This document shows positions 7,572-16,996 of a stretch of DNA of 64,000 nucleotides, one piece after another. The notes beneath the pieces were generated by a model that searched no databases, was not told the origin of the DNA, and worked only from the letters and a program-made list of their open reading frames with translations. The stretch is from contig NZ_BMYQ01000009.1 in the NCBI RefSeq assembly GCF_014652355.1, positions 1-64,000 of the forward strand. Reading direction: 5' to 3'. The position numbers and the translations under genes were made by a program. The stretch's first letter is position 1; each line of letters starts with the position of its first letter. The stretch comes from Gemmobacter lanyuensis. Lineage in GTDB: Bacteria > Pseudomonadota > Alphaproteobacteria > Rhodobacterales > Rhodobacteraceae.

Positions 7572-9137
7572 TCAATCGGCCAGCCGTGGCAGCCGGGTAA
7601 AGAAGTCATTGCCCTTGTCGTCGATGATGACAAAGGCCGGAAAATCCTGCACGCGGATGCGATAGACCGCCTCCATCCCGAACTCGGGATAGTCGATCTG
7701 TTCCACGCTGCGGATCACATCACGCCCCAGAACCGCCGCGGCCCCCCCGACCGACCCGAGATAGAACCCCCCGTGGCGCGCACAGCTTTGCACCACACCG
7801 GGCGCACGGTTGCCCTTGGCGATCATCACCCGCGAGGCCCCCTGCGCCTGCAGGTCGGGGATGTAGGGGTCCATGCGCGCCGCTGTCGTCGGACCGAACG
7901 ACCCCGAAGCATGCCCCGCCGGGGTGCGCGCCGGTCCGGCATAATAAATGGGGTGGTCTTTCACATAGTCGGGCAGCGGCAGCCCAGCGGCCATGCGGCG
8001 GGCCAGTTCAGCATGCACCAGATCGCGCGCGACGATCATGGTGCCCGACAGACGCACCGGGGTTGAAACCCCGAGGGTCGAGAGTGTGGCGCAAATCGCC
8101 TCCATCGGCTGATCCAGATCCACCGCCAAGGCGGCGGGCGGCACTGCAACCTCGGGCAGAAAGCGGGCGGGGTCGCGTTCAAGCGCCTCGAGCCAGACAC
8201 CCTCGGCGTCGATCCGGCCACGGATCTGCCGATCTGCGGAACAGCTGACCCCCATCCCGACCGGCAGGCTGCCACCATGGCGCGGCAGGCGGATCACACG
8301 CACATCATGGCAGAAATACTTGCCGCCGAACTGCGCCCCCAGCCCCATCTGCCGCGTCAGGCGGAGGATCTGGTCTTCCAGACCGCGGTCACGGAAAGGG
8401 CGGCCGGCGCTATCGCCGCTGTCAGGCAGGTCATCCAGCGCATGGGCCGAAGCCAGCTTGACGGTCTTGAGACAATGTTCCGCCGAAAGCCCCCCGACGA
8501 CAATGGCCAGGTGATAGGGCGGGCAGGCCGTAGTGCCCAGCGTGCGGATCTTTTCATCCAGAAAGGCCAGCAGCCGGTCAGGTTCCAAAAGCCGACGGGT
8601 TTCCTGGAAGAGAAAGGTCTTGTTCGCGGACCCGCCCCCTTTGGCCATGAACAAAAGATCCAGCGCCGCCCCTTCAGTGGCCTCGATCTCGATCTGGGCC
8701 GGCAGATTGGTGCCGGTGTTGCGTTCCTCATACATGGTCAGGGCGGCCATCTGCGAAAAGCGCAGGTTGCGCCCGGCCCAGGTGCTGCGGATGCCCGTCT
8801 CGATCGCGTCGCGCAGCCCACCCTGCACCAGCAGGTTCTGGCCTTTCTTGCCTGAAACGATCGCGGTGCCGGTATCCTGACAGCTGGGGAACGCACCTTC
8901 GGCAGCGATCACAGCGTTCTTGAGCAGTTCAAGTGCCACGAAACGGTCGTTTGCGGTGGCCTCGGGGTCATCGAGGATAGCCCGCAATTGCGCCAGATGG
9001 CCTGGCCGCAGCAGATGCGAGACATCGGCGAAGGCCTCGGCGGTCAGGGCCGTCAGGCTTTCGGCCGGCAGATCCAGAAAGGATTGCCCCGCGACATCCA
9101 CGACCCGCGGCTTTTCGATGGCCAGTTTCCGAAACAC
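7572..9137 (-). CDS. Class I fumarase-type hydratase, probable mesaconase
   Basis: The 521-residue protein is a class I (4Fe-4S) fumarase. The three cluster cysteines are C86 (PSCQDTG), C205 (TTACPP) and C299 (GVSCSAD). Their spacing of 119 and 94 residues is the same as C105/C224/C318 of E. coli FumA. In this cluster the expected reaction is hydration of mesaconate to (S)-citramalate, as known for FumD-type and promiscuous class I enzymes, although fumarase activity is probable too. The start is GTG at 9137, with a G-run and AA just upstream. Its own copy of the LysR-type operator ends 64 bases before the start. Confidence 0.9.
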   Translation of the reverse strand: MFRKLAIEKPRVVDVAGQSFLDLPAESLTALTAEAFADVSHLLRPGHLAQLRAILDDPEATANDRFVALELLKNAVIAAEGAFPSCQDTGTAIVSGKKGQNLLVQGGLRDAIETGIRSTWAGRNLRFSQMAALTMYEERNTGTNLPAQIEIEATEGAALDLLFMAKGGGSANKTFLFQETRRLLEPDRLLAFLDEKIRTLGTTACPPYHLAIVVGGLSAEHCLKTVKLASAHALDDLPDSGDSAGRPFRDRGLEDQILRLTRQMGLGAQFGGKYFCHDVRVIRLPRHGGSLPVGMGVSCSADRQIRGRIDAEGVWLEALERDPARFLPEVAVPPAALAVDLDQPMEAICATLSTLGVSTPVRLSGTMIVARDLVHAELARRMAAGLPLPDYVKDHPIYYAGPARTPAGHASGSFGPTTAARMDPYIPDLQAQGASRVMIAKGNRAPGVVQSCARHGGFYLGSVGGAAAVLGRDVIRSVEQIDYPEFGMEAVYRIRVQDFPAFVIIDDKGNDFFTRLPRLAD

Positions 9138-9200
9138 AGCTTCCCCCCCCTGTCCGGTTTGCCACTGGCTAGCGGCGGCGACAGTGAAAGGTCAAGATTT

Positions 9201-9236
9201 CTTATTTTTTGAATAAACAGATAAGATAAACTTATC
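9201..9236 (-). promoter_or_regulatory. Predicted LysR-type operator upstream of the mesaconase gene
   Basis: Read on the minus strand this is GATAAG, 5 bases, CTTATC (9236-9220; a perfect 6+6 palindrome with T-N11-A), then 13 bases and AATAAG (9206-9201). The third half-site ends 64 bases before the GTG at 9137. Half-sites, order and distance mirror the operator in front of glmS. The remainder of the 306-bp gap 9138-9443 shows no other recognisable element. Confidence 0.7.
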
Positions 9237-9443
9237 ATTTTCTCTGTCGCAGCCCATAGCCTGCCTCGAAGGCCGCGCCACCAAACACAAGCATCGGTTG
9301 CAGCGACGGGCCGGATCGACCCATCCGAAAGCCTGTATTCGCCATGCCGATGCGACTCTAAAGGGCCGCAGCCCCGCGCCGTTTCAACTTGTGATGCATG
9401 GCGTTCTGCAAGAGCGCCCGCGCGGTGGTAGGGGAGCGATGCG

Positions 9444-9827
9444 ATGACGATGCAGTCCTTGGGGCTTTCAGGGCAATTGCGACAGGCGGATGCGGCGGCT
9501 TTGGCCGAACAGCTGCGCGGCCTGCTGGACGCCGCAGATGATAGTGGTGCTGTCGATCTGGGCCTGTCCGATGTGACCGCGCTGGAATTCGGCCCTCTGC
9601 AGGTTCTGGTCTGCGCGGCGGCCGAGGCCCGCAAACGCGGACTGAATTTCCGCGTGACCGCACCGGCAGATGGGCCGATCCGAAACGCCCTGACGGTCCA
9701 TGCCCTTCATGACGCCCTGACCATCTCCCCGGCCGATACGGCGCAGGATGCGCCCGACGCCGATCCCGCAGATGACCCGAAATCCGCCGCGTCCCGCGGC
9801 CGTCGCCGCCCCGCGGCCAAATCCTGA
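9444..9827 (+). CDS. STAS-domain protein heading the chemosensory operon
   Basis: This 127-residue protein has a single STAS (anti-sigma antagonist) domain over about residues 5-95 and a basic, Ala/Pro-rich tail. The phosphorylatable Ser of SpoIIAA-type antagonists is absent: the usual DSSGL loop reads EFGPL (48-52). It is therefore unlikely to be switched by a serine kinase. It is the first gene of the che operon, 7 bases ahead of cheY. STAS proteins in this position are seen in some bacterial chemosensory clusters, but the role here is not established. The ATG at 9444 follows GGGGAG. Confidence 0.75.
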   Translation: MTMQSLGLSGQLRQADAAALAEQLRGLLDAADDSGAVDLGLSDVTALEFGPLQVLVCAAAEARKRGLNFRVTAPADGPIRNALTVHALHDALTISPADTAQDAPDADPADDPKSAASRGRRRPAAKS

Positions 9828-9834
9828 GGATGAC

Positions 9835-10200
9835 ATGAGCAAGACGATTTTGACTGTGGATGACAGCCCCTCTGTGCGGCGCATGATTGCCATGACGCTG
9901 CAGGACGCGGGCTATAGCGTCATCGAAGCCGTGGATGGCGAGGACGGCCTGTCCAAAGCAACCAGCGCCCGGTTTGATGCGATCATCACTGACCAGAACA
10001 TGCCCAATCTCGACGGGATCGGCATGATCCGTGCACTGCGTCAACACCCGAACGGGCAAGGCATCCCGATCGTGGTGCTGTCGACGGATTCCGAAGACTC
10101 GCTGAAGCAGCAGGCGCGCGAAGCCGGGGCCCTTGGCTGGATGGTCAAGCCCTTCACGCAGGACAAGCTGCTGGCCGTGGTGAAAAAGGTGCTTGGCTGA
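9835..10200 (+). CDS. cheY: CheY single-domain response regulator
   Basis: The 121-residue receiver carries the acidic pair D9-D10, phosphoacceptor D53 (IITDQNMP), T84 and K105 (MVKPF), so it is fully competent for phosphorylation. The start at 9835 was chosen because GAGGATGAC lies ahead and the conserved MSKTILTVDD begins here. Its stop overlaps the CheA start by one base (TGATG). It is the likely target of CheA and of the DxxxQ protein encoded at the end of the operon. Whether it acts on flagella is unknown because no motility gene is in the window. Confidence 0.92.
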   Translation: MSKTILTVDDSPSVRRMIAMTLQDAGYSVIEAVDGEDGLSKATSARFDAIITDQNMPNLDGIGMIRALRQHPNGQGIPIVVLSTDSEDSLKQQAREAGALGWMVKPFTQDKLLAVVKKVLG

Positions 10201-12236
10201 TGAACGATGACATGGCGTCAATTTTCCGGGAAGAACTGCGTGATCTTCTGGAAAGCCTCGAACGGGGTCTGATGGACCTCAAGTCCCGGCCCGAGGATGC
10301 CGGGCTGGTGAATCAGGTCTTCCGGGACCTGCACACAGTGAAGGGCAGCGGCGCCATGTTCGGGTTCTCCGACCTTGCGGCCTTCATCCATGCGTTTGAA
10401 ACCGCATTCGACCGCGTCCGGTCTGGCAAGGTGCCGGTGACGCCGGACCTGATCCGCCTCGGCCTTTCGGCACGGGATGAAATTCCCGGTCTGGTCGATG
10501 GCACACCCGACCCCGAGGGTCGTCGCGACGGCATCCTGTCGGCGCTTCAGGTTCTGACATCGGGCGAGGTTGCGGCCCCGCCCCCGGCGACAGCGGCGCC
10601 TGCGGCCACCGAGGCGGCGGCGCCTTCAGCCCCGTCGCGATTGACCTTCCGGCTGACAGGGGCGGCGCTGGCGCTGGGATCGCGGCCGGAACTTCTGCTG
10701 AATGAACTGCGCGAACTGGGCGCCCAGAACATCAGCGCCGATCTGACCCGCCTGCCCGAACTGGCGGGCCTTGATGTCGATGCCTGCCATGTAGGCTGGC
10801 ACATGGACCTGCCCCCCGCCGTGTCGCGCGGACAGGTCGAGGATGTCTTCATGTTTGCGGATGCGGAATGGTCGCTCGAGACCGCCGCACCCGAGCCTTC
10901 CGCATCAGGGCTGCCTGCCAATGATGATGCGGAAGACGCCGCCCCGGTTGTGGCTCCCCAGGCCGAGGGGGTTGCCTCTGTGGCCCCTGTGGCCGGGGCG
11001 GCGTCCCCCGTTGTCCGGCGCGATGCGCCCCCGGCAGCTGCCCCCGCCGCGGCAGAGGCTGCCGCCACTGTCCGGGTGCCGGCGGAACGTCTGGATGCAC
11101 TGATGGATTCGGTGGGTGAACTGGTGACGGTCGAGGCACGCCTGACCGAACTGGCCCGCCAAAGCCGCGACCCCGCGCTCATGGCCACGGCCGAACAGGT
11201 GACGCGCCTGGCCGGGCGGCTGCGTGATGCGGCCATGACCATGCGGATGGTGCCGCTGCGGTCACTTGTGGCGCGGTTCCGGCGGTTGATTCACGGGCTG
11301 TCGGATACGTTGGGCAAGCCGGTGAACTTCGTCGTGATCGGTGAAGAAACCGAGCTGGACAAGACCGTGATCGAGAAGCTGGCCGATCCGCTCGTGCATA
11401 TCCTGCGCAACGCCATCGACCATGGCATGGAACTGCCCGAGGGCCGCGCCGCTGCCGGCAAGGAACCCGAGGGCACCATCGAGCTCTCGGCGGCCCATGC
11501 GGGTGGCGAGGTATTGATCCGCGTGCGTGATGACGGGCGGGGCATGAACCCCGAGGTGATCCGCGCCAAGGCCATCGAACGCGGCCTGATCACCGCCGAG
11601 GCCGTGCTGACGGAAAGCCAGATCTTCACACTTGTCTTCGAGCCGGGTTTTTCGACCGCCGAGGCGGTGACGGAACTGTCGGGCCGCGGGGTCGGCATGG
11701 ATGTGGTCCGCCGCACCATCGAAGGCCTGCGCGGGCGGATCGACATCGAGTCGGCCTTTGGCAAGGGCACCACGGTGACGCTGCGCCTGCCGCTGACGCT
11801 GGCCATCATCGAGGGACTTTTGGTCGAGGTCGCGGGCGAACGCTATACCCTGCCCATGTCCTCGGTGCAGGAAATCGTCGAACTGCCGGCTGACAAGCTC
11901 AAACCCAGCCGATCGGGCGATTTCCTCGATATCCGCGGGCATTTCGTTCCGTTCCTGCGGCTGCGCGGCCTGTTCAACTGCGACGGCATCGCGCCGTCCG
12001 AACAGAATGTCGTCATCCTGCAATCGGGCGAAGGCCGTGTGGGTGTCGTGGTGGACCGCATCATCGGCACCAACCAGACCGTGATCAAACAGATGTCCAA
12101 ACTGCACCGGCGTGCGCGCTGCATTTCGGGGGCCACGATCCTTGGCGATGGCTCGGTCGCGCTGATCGTGGACGTGCCCCAGCTGGTGTCATCGGGCCGG
12201 GCGCAGACCGAAGGTGGAAAGGAGGCCGCTGCATGA
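10200..12236 (+). CDS. cheA: Chemotaxis histidine kinase CheA
   Basis: The 678-residue protein has an Hpt (P1) domain with H45 in LHTVKGSG. A variable Ala/Pro-rich middle (about 120-290) contains a small folded segment that may be a P2-like domain. The P3 dimerisation helices (RVPAERLDALMDSVGELV) follow, then the ATPase with N-box LVHILRNAIDHG and G-boxes DDGRGMN and GRGVGMDVV, and a C-terminal CheW-like P5 domain. All kinase motifs are intact. The stop overlaps cheW by four bases. Confidence 0.95.
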   Translation: MNDDMASIFREELRDLLESLERGLMDLKSRPEDAGLVNQVFRDLHTVKGSGAMFGFSDLAAFIHAFETAFDRVRSGKVPVTPDLIRLGLSARDEIPGLVDGTPDPEGRRDGILSALQVLTSGEVAAPPPATAAPAATEAAAPSAPSRLTFRLTGAALALGSRPELLLNELRELGAQNISADLTRLPELAGLDVDACHVGWHMDLPPAVSRGQVEDVFMFADAEWSLETAAPEPSASGLPANDDAEDAAPVVAPQAEGVASVAPVAGAASPVVRRDAPPAAAPAAAEAAATVRVPAERLDALMDSVGELVTVEARLTELARQSRDPALMATAEQVTRLAGRLRDAAMTMRMVPLRSLVARFRRLIHGLSDTLGKPVNFVVIGEETELDKTVIEKLADPLVHILRNAIDHGMELPEGRAAAGKEPEGTIELSAAHAGGEVLIRVRDDGRGMNPEVIRAKAIERGLITAEAVLTESQIFTLVFEPGFSTAEAVTELSGRGVGMDVVRRTIEGLRGRIDIESAFGKGTTVTLRLPLTLAIIEGLLVEVAGERYTLPMSSVQEIVELPADKLKPSRSGDFLDIRGHFVPFLRLRGLFNCDGIAPSEQNVVILQSGEGRVGVVVDRIIGTNQTVIKQMSKLHRRARCISGATILGDGSVALIVDVPQLVSSGRAQTEGGKEAAA

Positions 12237-12724
12237 ATGTCCATGACCTGAACGCTGCCCGCAGTGTGACCCTTGTCACCATGTCGATCGGGCCGCAAAT
12301 GCTGGCGATTCCCGCCACCCAGCTGCGCGAGATCATTGATCCGCTGCCCATGACGCGGGTTCCCGGCGCGGGTGCCTTTGCCCCCTGGGTGCTGAACGTG
12401 CGGGGCACGGTGGTGCCCCTGGCCGATCTTCGCATTCCGCTCGGCATTACCGATCCGGGCCCCGACGACCGGCCGGAAGATGCCCGCCGCTTCATGGTGA
12501 TCGAGGTGGAAATCGACGGGGACAAGGCCACGATGGCCATCACGGCAGACATGGTACACGAGGTCGTCACCATTCCCCTGACCCGCATCGAACCCGTTCC
12601 CGCCACGATGCATTGGCCCGCCGATTACCTGCGCGGGCTGTTCAAAGGGAGCGACGGCTTTGTCCTGCTTCCCGACCTGTCCGCAATTTTCTCTGCCATG
12701 GCGCAGCGCCCCAGTGCGGCGTAA
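12233..12724 (+). CDS. cheW: Coupling protein CheW (first copy)
   Basis: The 163-residue protein is a single CheW domain with the family landmarks IPATQLREIIDPLPMTRVPGA and the NVRGTVVPLADLR strand. It links CheA to the receptor. It overlaps cheA by four bases and sits 15 bases before the MCP gene. A second, different CheW is encoded after the MCP, so the array may contain two coupling proteins of different affinity. Confidence 0.93.
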   Translation: MNVHDLNAARSVTLVTMSIGPQMLAIPATQLREIIDPLPMTRVPGAGAFAPWVLNVRGTVVPLADLRIPLGITDPGPDDRPEDARRFMVIEVEIDGDKATMAITADMVHEVVTIPLTRIEPVPATMHWPADYLRGLFKGSDGFVLLPDLSAIFSAMAQRPSAA

Positions 12725-12739
12725 CCGAGGGATCTGAAC

Positions 12740-14452
12740 ATGAAACTGACCATCAAAGCGAAACTCGCCGCAACCTTCCTGTTCATTTTCGCATTGTCGG
12801 GCGTTGCCCTTTATGTGGCGTTCCTCAATCTCAAGACCAGCAACGACACGATGCAGCACCTCATTGCCGAGGACGTGCAGGAGGTGCTGCTGGTCGAAGA
12901 CCTGATGACCCAGGAACTTCTGATCCAGATGCTGTCGCGCGAAGCGTTGATTTCCGGCTCGGTCTTCGATCCGGCGCGCGTGCCCCGCCTGAAAGCCGAA
13001 ATCACCCAGGCCCACGGCAAGATCGACAGCGATATGGAAAGCCTGCGCGCCTCGATGACCAAGGACGACATGTACCTTCTCGACTCCTTCAAGAAGTCGC
13101 ACGAGGAAACTGAAGAGCTGCTTGCAGAGGTCATGAAGCTTGATGCGGGCGGCAATGGCGATCAGGCCAATGACCTGCTGTTGTCCAAGGGCCGCATGGC
13201 CTTTGCCAAGACCTTCAGCACCGCCAAGGCCCTGCGCGGGGCTGTCGGGGACGATATGGAAGTCGCCGTCCGTGACGCCAACGACGCCTTCTTGGACACG
13301 CAGAAAACCCTGCTTGTCCTGATGGGCGCCACCTATGTCCTGTCGACCATCGTTGCGGCGGTGCTGATCCGCTCGATCTCGAAACGGCTCAATGCCACGG
13401 TGGAGCTTGCCCGTTCGGTGTCGGAGGGTGACCTGCGCAAGACCATCAAGGTCCAGGGCAGCGACGAGATTTCCAACCTGCAGACCACCGTCAACGAAAT
13501 GGTGACCCGCCTGCGCGACATCGTGGCCAGCGTCACCGTGTCGGTCCGCAATGTGGCCAATGGCGCTACGCAAATGGCGGCCACCTCGGAAGAGCTGTCG
13601 CAGGGCGCATCCGAACAGGCCTCCTCGACCGAAGAAGCCTCGGCCTCGGTTGAGGAAATGGCGGCCAATATCAAGCAAAGCGCCGAAAACGCGCTGGCGA
13701 CCGAAAAGATGGCCACGAAATCCGCGGAAGAGGCACGCAACAGCGGTCGCGCCGTGCATGAGGCCGTCACCGCCATGCAGACCATCGCCGAACGCATCAT
13801 GATCGTGCAGGAAATCGCCCGGCAGACCGACCTTCTGGCGCTGAACGCCGCCGTCGAAGCGGCCCGCGCCGGGGAACATGGTCGCGGTTTTGCGGTGGTT
13901 GCGGCCGAAGTCCGCAAGCTGGCCGAACGCAGCCAGACCGCCGCCGCGGAAATCTCGGCGCTGTCGGGATCGACCGTCCGCACCGCAGCCAGCGCCGGCG
14001 ACATGCTGCAAGGGCTGGTTCCGGCGATCGAAAAGACCTCGGCCCTCGTCACCGAAATCACCGTCGCCTCGCGCGAACTTTCGACCGGGTCGGCGCAGAT
14101 CAGCCTTTCGATCCAGCAGTTGGACCGCGTGACGCAGGAAAACACCTCGGCATCGGAACAGCTTTCGGCCAGCGCTGTCGAACTGGCAAGCCTTGCCGAC
14201 GAACTGTCTGAGACGGTGTCCTTCTTCAAGGTCGATGCCGTCGCCACGGACGAGGCCGCAACCGTCATGGCCGAAGCGCACAAGGCCCACAAGCACGCAG
14301 CACCCGCCCCCCGTGCAGTGCAGCCGGCAAAGGCCAAGGGCGCGACCGTATCGCAGAGCGTGTCGGACGGCGGCTTCGACTTCGATCTTGGTCCCGACAA
14401 TACCGATGCCGACGCCCTGGATGCCCGCTTCAAACGCCGCGAAAGCGCCTGA
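12740..14452 (+). CDS. Methyl-accepting chemotaxis protein
   Basis: The 570-residue transmembrane receptor has TM1 (about 8-30), an external four-helix-bundle-like sensor (31-189), TM2 (190-210), HAMP (211-263) and a cytoplasmic signalling domain. The hairpin tip at 358-390 is canonical ([21 protein letters not shown], with E and R contacts). No C-terminal NWETF-type pentapeptide for CheR/CheB docking is present. It is the only receptor in the operon and is flanked by two cheW genes, which suggests a dedicated, self-contained sensory pathway. The ligand cannot be read from sequence. Confidence 0.94.
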   Translation: MKLTIKAKLAATFLFIFALSGVALYVAFLNLKTSNDTMQHLIAEDVQEVLLVEDLMTQELLIQMLSREALISGSVFDPARVPRLKAEITQAHGKIDSDMESLRASMTKDDMYLLDSFKKSHEETEELLAEVMKLDAGGNGDQANDLLLSKGRMAFAKTFSTAKALRGAVGDDMEVAVRDANDAFLDTQKTLLVLMGATYVLSTIVAAVLIRSISKRLNATVELARSVSEGDLRKTIKVQGSDEISNLQTTVNEMVTRLRDIVASVTVSVRNVANGATQMAATSEELSQGASEQASSTEEASASVEEMAANIKQSAENALATEKMATKSAEEARNSGRAVHEAVTAMQTIAERIMIVQEIARQTDLLALNAAVEAARAGEHGRGFAVVAAEVRKLAERSQTAAAEISALSGSTVRTAASAGDMLQGLVPAIEKTSALVTEITVASRELSTGSAQISLSIQQLDRVTQENTSASEQLSASAVELASLADELSETVSFFKVDAVATDEAATVMAEAHKAHKHAAPAPRAVQPAKAKGATVSQSVSDGGFDFDLGPDNTDADALDARFKRRESA

Positions 14453-14466
14453 GAGGAGGGCCCCCC

Positions 14467-15012
14467 ATGACCACGATGACCGACGTTGTCACCTTTACCG
14501 TCGAGCGGGCACTCTATGGCGTGCCGGTTGATCGGGTACGCGAAATCCTCGACAAGCGCCCGATCGCGCCGATGCCCAATGCACCTGCCTATCTGCTGGG
14601 GATCATTGACCTGCGCGGGGACAATATCCCGGTCGTCGATCTGCGCATCCTTCTCGGCCTGCCCCAGGCCGAGGACACCGCCCAGACGCGCATCCTGGTC
14701 GCCCTGCTGACCGATGGGCGCCGCGAAGCGATCATCGGGCTTCGGACCGACAAGGTGATCGAAGTCACGCGTCTGGATGAAGATGTGCTGCGCCCGCTTG
14801 GCGAGGCCGAAATGCTGCGCTGGCAAGGGGCCACCATTGCCGGGATCGGGCGTCGCAACGGTGAGGTGGTCAGCGTCATCGACCTCGACAATCTGTTCGA
14901 GGGCGTGCCCCTTGGGGCCGGGCGCCGCCCCCACCCCACCCCCGAGGGGGCTGATGCCCTGCACGGTGAAACCCCTGTGACGGATGACCGCGTCGCCGAA
15001 GCCAGCCATTGA
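14467..15012 (+). CDS. cheW: Coupling protein CheW (second copy)
   Basis: The 181-residue CheW domain protein has the family landmarks YGVPVDRVREILDKRPI and GIIDLRGDNIPVVDLR, and a charged C-terminal extension (about 155-181). The ATG follows GAGGAGG. It ends on the first base of the cheR ATG. It differs from the first CheW in length and sequence, so it is not a recent duplicate. Confidence 0.92.
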   Translation: MTTMTDVVTFTVERALYGVPVDRVREILDKRPIAPMPNAPAYLLGIIDLRGDNIPVVDLRILLGLPQAEDTAQTRILVALLTDGRREAIIGLRTDKVIEVTRLDEDVLRPLGEAEMLRWQGATIAGIGRRNGEVVSVIDLDNLFEGVPLGAGRRPHPTPEGADALHGETPVTDDRVAEASH

Positions 15013-15872
15013 TGGACAGACCCCAGATGCAGACCGTCGGCACATCGCAGGGCACGGCAAGTGACCGCTTCCGTGATCTGATCCGCTCTCTCACCGGGAT
15101 CAACCTGCCTCCGGGCAAGGTGCCGATGATCGAACAGCGCTTGCGCCGTCGCGTGCTGGCGCATGAGCTGCCCGATACCGAGGCCTACCTGCGCAAGCTT
15201 TTGGAAGGGGCGCTGAAGGAAGACGAGCTGCGCATCGTGATCGACCTGATCACCACGAATACCACCAGCTTCTTCCGCGAGTCGGACCATTTCACCTATC
15301 TGCGCGACCACATCCTGCCCGAACATCTGACGAAATCGGCCCCGAACCGCGCCCGGCTCAAGGTCTGGAGCGCGGCCAGTTCCGAAGGGGCCGAGGCCTT
15401 CACCATCGCCATGGTCCTGGCCGAGGCGCAGCGCAGCGGCCGTGCCTTCGACTGGGCGGTTCTGGGCACCGACATCTCGATCCGCATTCTCGAAAAGGCG
15501 CAATCCGCCGTTTACGACGTGGACCAGCTGCAGACCGTGCCGTCCGATCTGGCCCGCCGTTACTTTCTGTATTCCGACGACCCGGCCCTTGCCCGCAAGG
15601 CCCGCGTCATCCCCGATCTTCGGCGCCGCGTGCAATTCCGGCGCCTGAACCTGATGGACAAGACCTATCCCGTCGACCGCGACGTGAACGTCATCTTTCT
15701 GCGCAATGTGCTGATCTATTTCGACGCGAACGACAAGGCCGGCGTGATCAAGCGCATGCACGAACACCTGAGCCCCGGCGGTTACCTGATCGTGGGACAT
15801 GCCGAAAGCATGGTGGTGCGCTGCGAGGGTCTGGTCCAGATCCGACCGACGATTTTCCGGAGGGTGAATTGA
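15012..15872 (+). CDS. cheR: Chemotaxis protein methyltransferase CheR
   Basis: The 286-residue protein has the N-terminal CheR helical domain (about 15-70) and a SAM-binding Rossmann domain. The TNTTSFFRESDHF motif and the late FLRNVLIYFD motif are standard. The SAM loop is unusual: where CheR normally reads a GEEPY-type sequence, this one has SSEGAEAFT near residue 120. The ATG at 15012 overlaps the cheW stop by one base; an in-frame TTG at 15009 is possible but less likely. It would methylate the adjacent MCP. Confidence 0.92.
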   Translation: MDRPQMQTVGTSQGTASDRFRDLIRSLTGINLPPGKVPMIEQRLRRRVLAHELPDTEAYLRKLLEGALKEDELRIVIDLITTNTTSFFRESDHFTYLRDHILPEHLTKSAPNRARLKVWSAASSEGAEAFTIAMVLAEAQRSGRAFDWAVLGTDISIRILEKAQSAVYDVDQLQTVPSDLARRYFLYSDDPALARKARVIPDLRRRVQFRRLNLMDKTYPVDRDVNVIFLRNVLIYFDANDKAGVIKRMHEHLSPGGYLIVGHAESMVVRCEGLVQIRPTIFRRVN

Positions 15873-16996
15873 TGTCAGCCCAAGCAACTGACCCGATCAA
15901 TGTTCTGGTGGTGGATGATTCGACATCGTCCCGCGTGATGCTGCGGCGGATCATCGAAAGCGATCCCAGTCTGCAGGTGCAGGCGATGGCGCAGGATGCC
16001 TATTCCGCCGCACGCCAGATGAAGGTCGCGCTGCCGGACGTGATCCTGCTGGATCTGGAAATGCCGGGGATGGATGGCATGACCTTCTTGCGCAAGATCA
16101 TGGAACAGCGCCCCATGCCGGTGGTGATCTGCTCGTCCCTGACGGAAACCGGATCAGAGCGCAGCCTTGAGGCGCTTGAGGCCGGGGCAGTGGATGTGAT
16201 CCTCAAGCCTTCACCGACCGATGAAGCCAGCCGCCAGGAAGCCACGATGCGGATCTGCGACGCCCTGCATGCCGCCGCGCAGTCCCGCGGCAAAGGGCGG
16301 CGTCCGCAGCCGCGCGTCACCCCGCCGCCGCTGATCCCCACACCAAAGCTGACGGCGGACGAGATTCTGCCGCCGCCCAACACGCTGAAGACCCTTCCCC
16401 TGACGGAACCGATCATCTGTATCGGTGCCTCAACCGGCGGGACCGAGGCCCTGCGCGAGGTGCTGTGCGCCCTCCCCCCGGATGCGCCCGGTATCGTGGT
16501 GGTGCAGCACATGCCCAAGGGCTTTACTGCGGCATTTGCCAAACGGCTCGACAGTCTTGCGGCCATCCAGATCAGCGAGGCCCGCGACGGGATGAGCGTG
16601 GGCCGCGGCGAGGCCATCATCGCGGCGGGCGACACCCACATGCTGCTGCGTCGCGCCAATAACGGCTATCGGGTGCAGGTCGTCGACGGCCCCTCGGTCA
16701 GCCGCCATCGGCCTTCGGTCGATGTGCTGTTCCGGTCGGGCGCCACGGCCGCCGGGCGGAACACGTTGGGCATCATCATGACCGGCATGGGCGATGATGG
16801 CGCGCGCTGCCTGGGCGAGATCAAGGCCGCGGGTGGCATGACGATTGCACAGGACGAGGCAAGCTGTGTGGTCTACGGGATGCCGCGCGAGGCCGTCCGC
16901 ATGGGACATGCCATGCAGACGTTGCCGCTCGATCGCATCGCGGCTGCCATCATGGGCTTTGCAAGACAACACCGACAGGCAGGAAGTGGCGTATGA
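15872..16996 (+). CDS. cheB: Protein-glutamate methylesterase CheB
   Basis: The 374-residue protein has an N-terminal receiver domain (phosphoacceptor D61 in LLDLEMPGMDG) and a C-terminal methylesterase. The catalytic triad is visible as S187 (IGASTGGT), H213 (VQHMPKG) and D309 (MGDDGA). It removes methyl groups from the MCP after phosphorylation by CheA. The ATG at 15872 shares one base with the cheR stop and follows GGAGGG. Its own stop overlaps the next gene by four bases, so translation is coupled through to the end of the operon. Confidence 0.94.
   Translation: MSAQATDPINVLVVDDSTSSRVMLRRIIESDPSLQVQAMAQDAYSAARQMKVALPDVILLDLEMPGMDGMTFLRKIMEQRPMPVVICSSLTETGSERSLEALEAGAVDVILKPSPTDEASRQEATMRICDALHAAAQSRGKGRRPQPRVTPPPLIPTPKLTADEILPPPNTLKTLPLTEPIICIGASTGGTEALREVLCALPPDAPGIVVVQHMPKGFTAAFAKRLDSLAAIQISEARDGMSVGRGEAIIAAGDTHMLLRRANNGYRVQVVDGPSVSRHRPSVDVLFRSGATAAGRNTLGIIMTGMGDDGARCLGEIKAAGGMTIAQDEASCVVYGMPREAVRMGHAMQTLPLDRIAAAIMGFARQHRQAGSGV

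Noticed and set aside
11843-14296. 817-codon open frame on the minus strand
   Set aside because: It is opposite cheA, cheW and the MCP gene, with a composition typical of antisense GC-rich frames (Gly/Arg/His rich). No start with a ribosome-binding site was seen.
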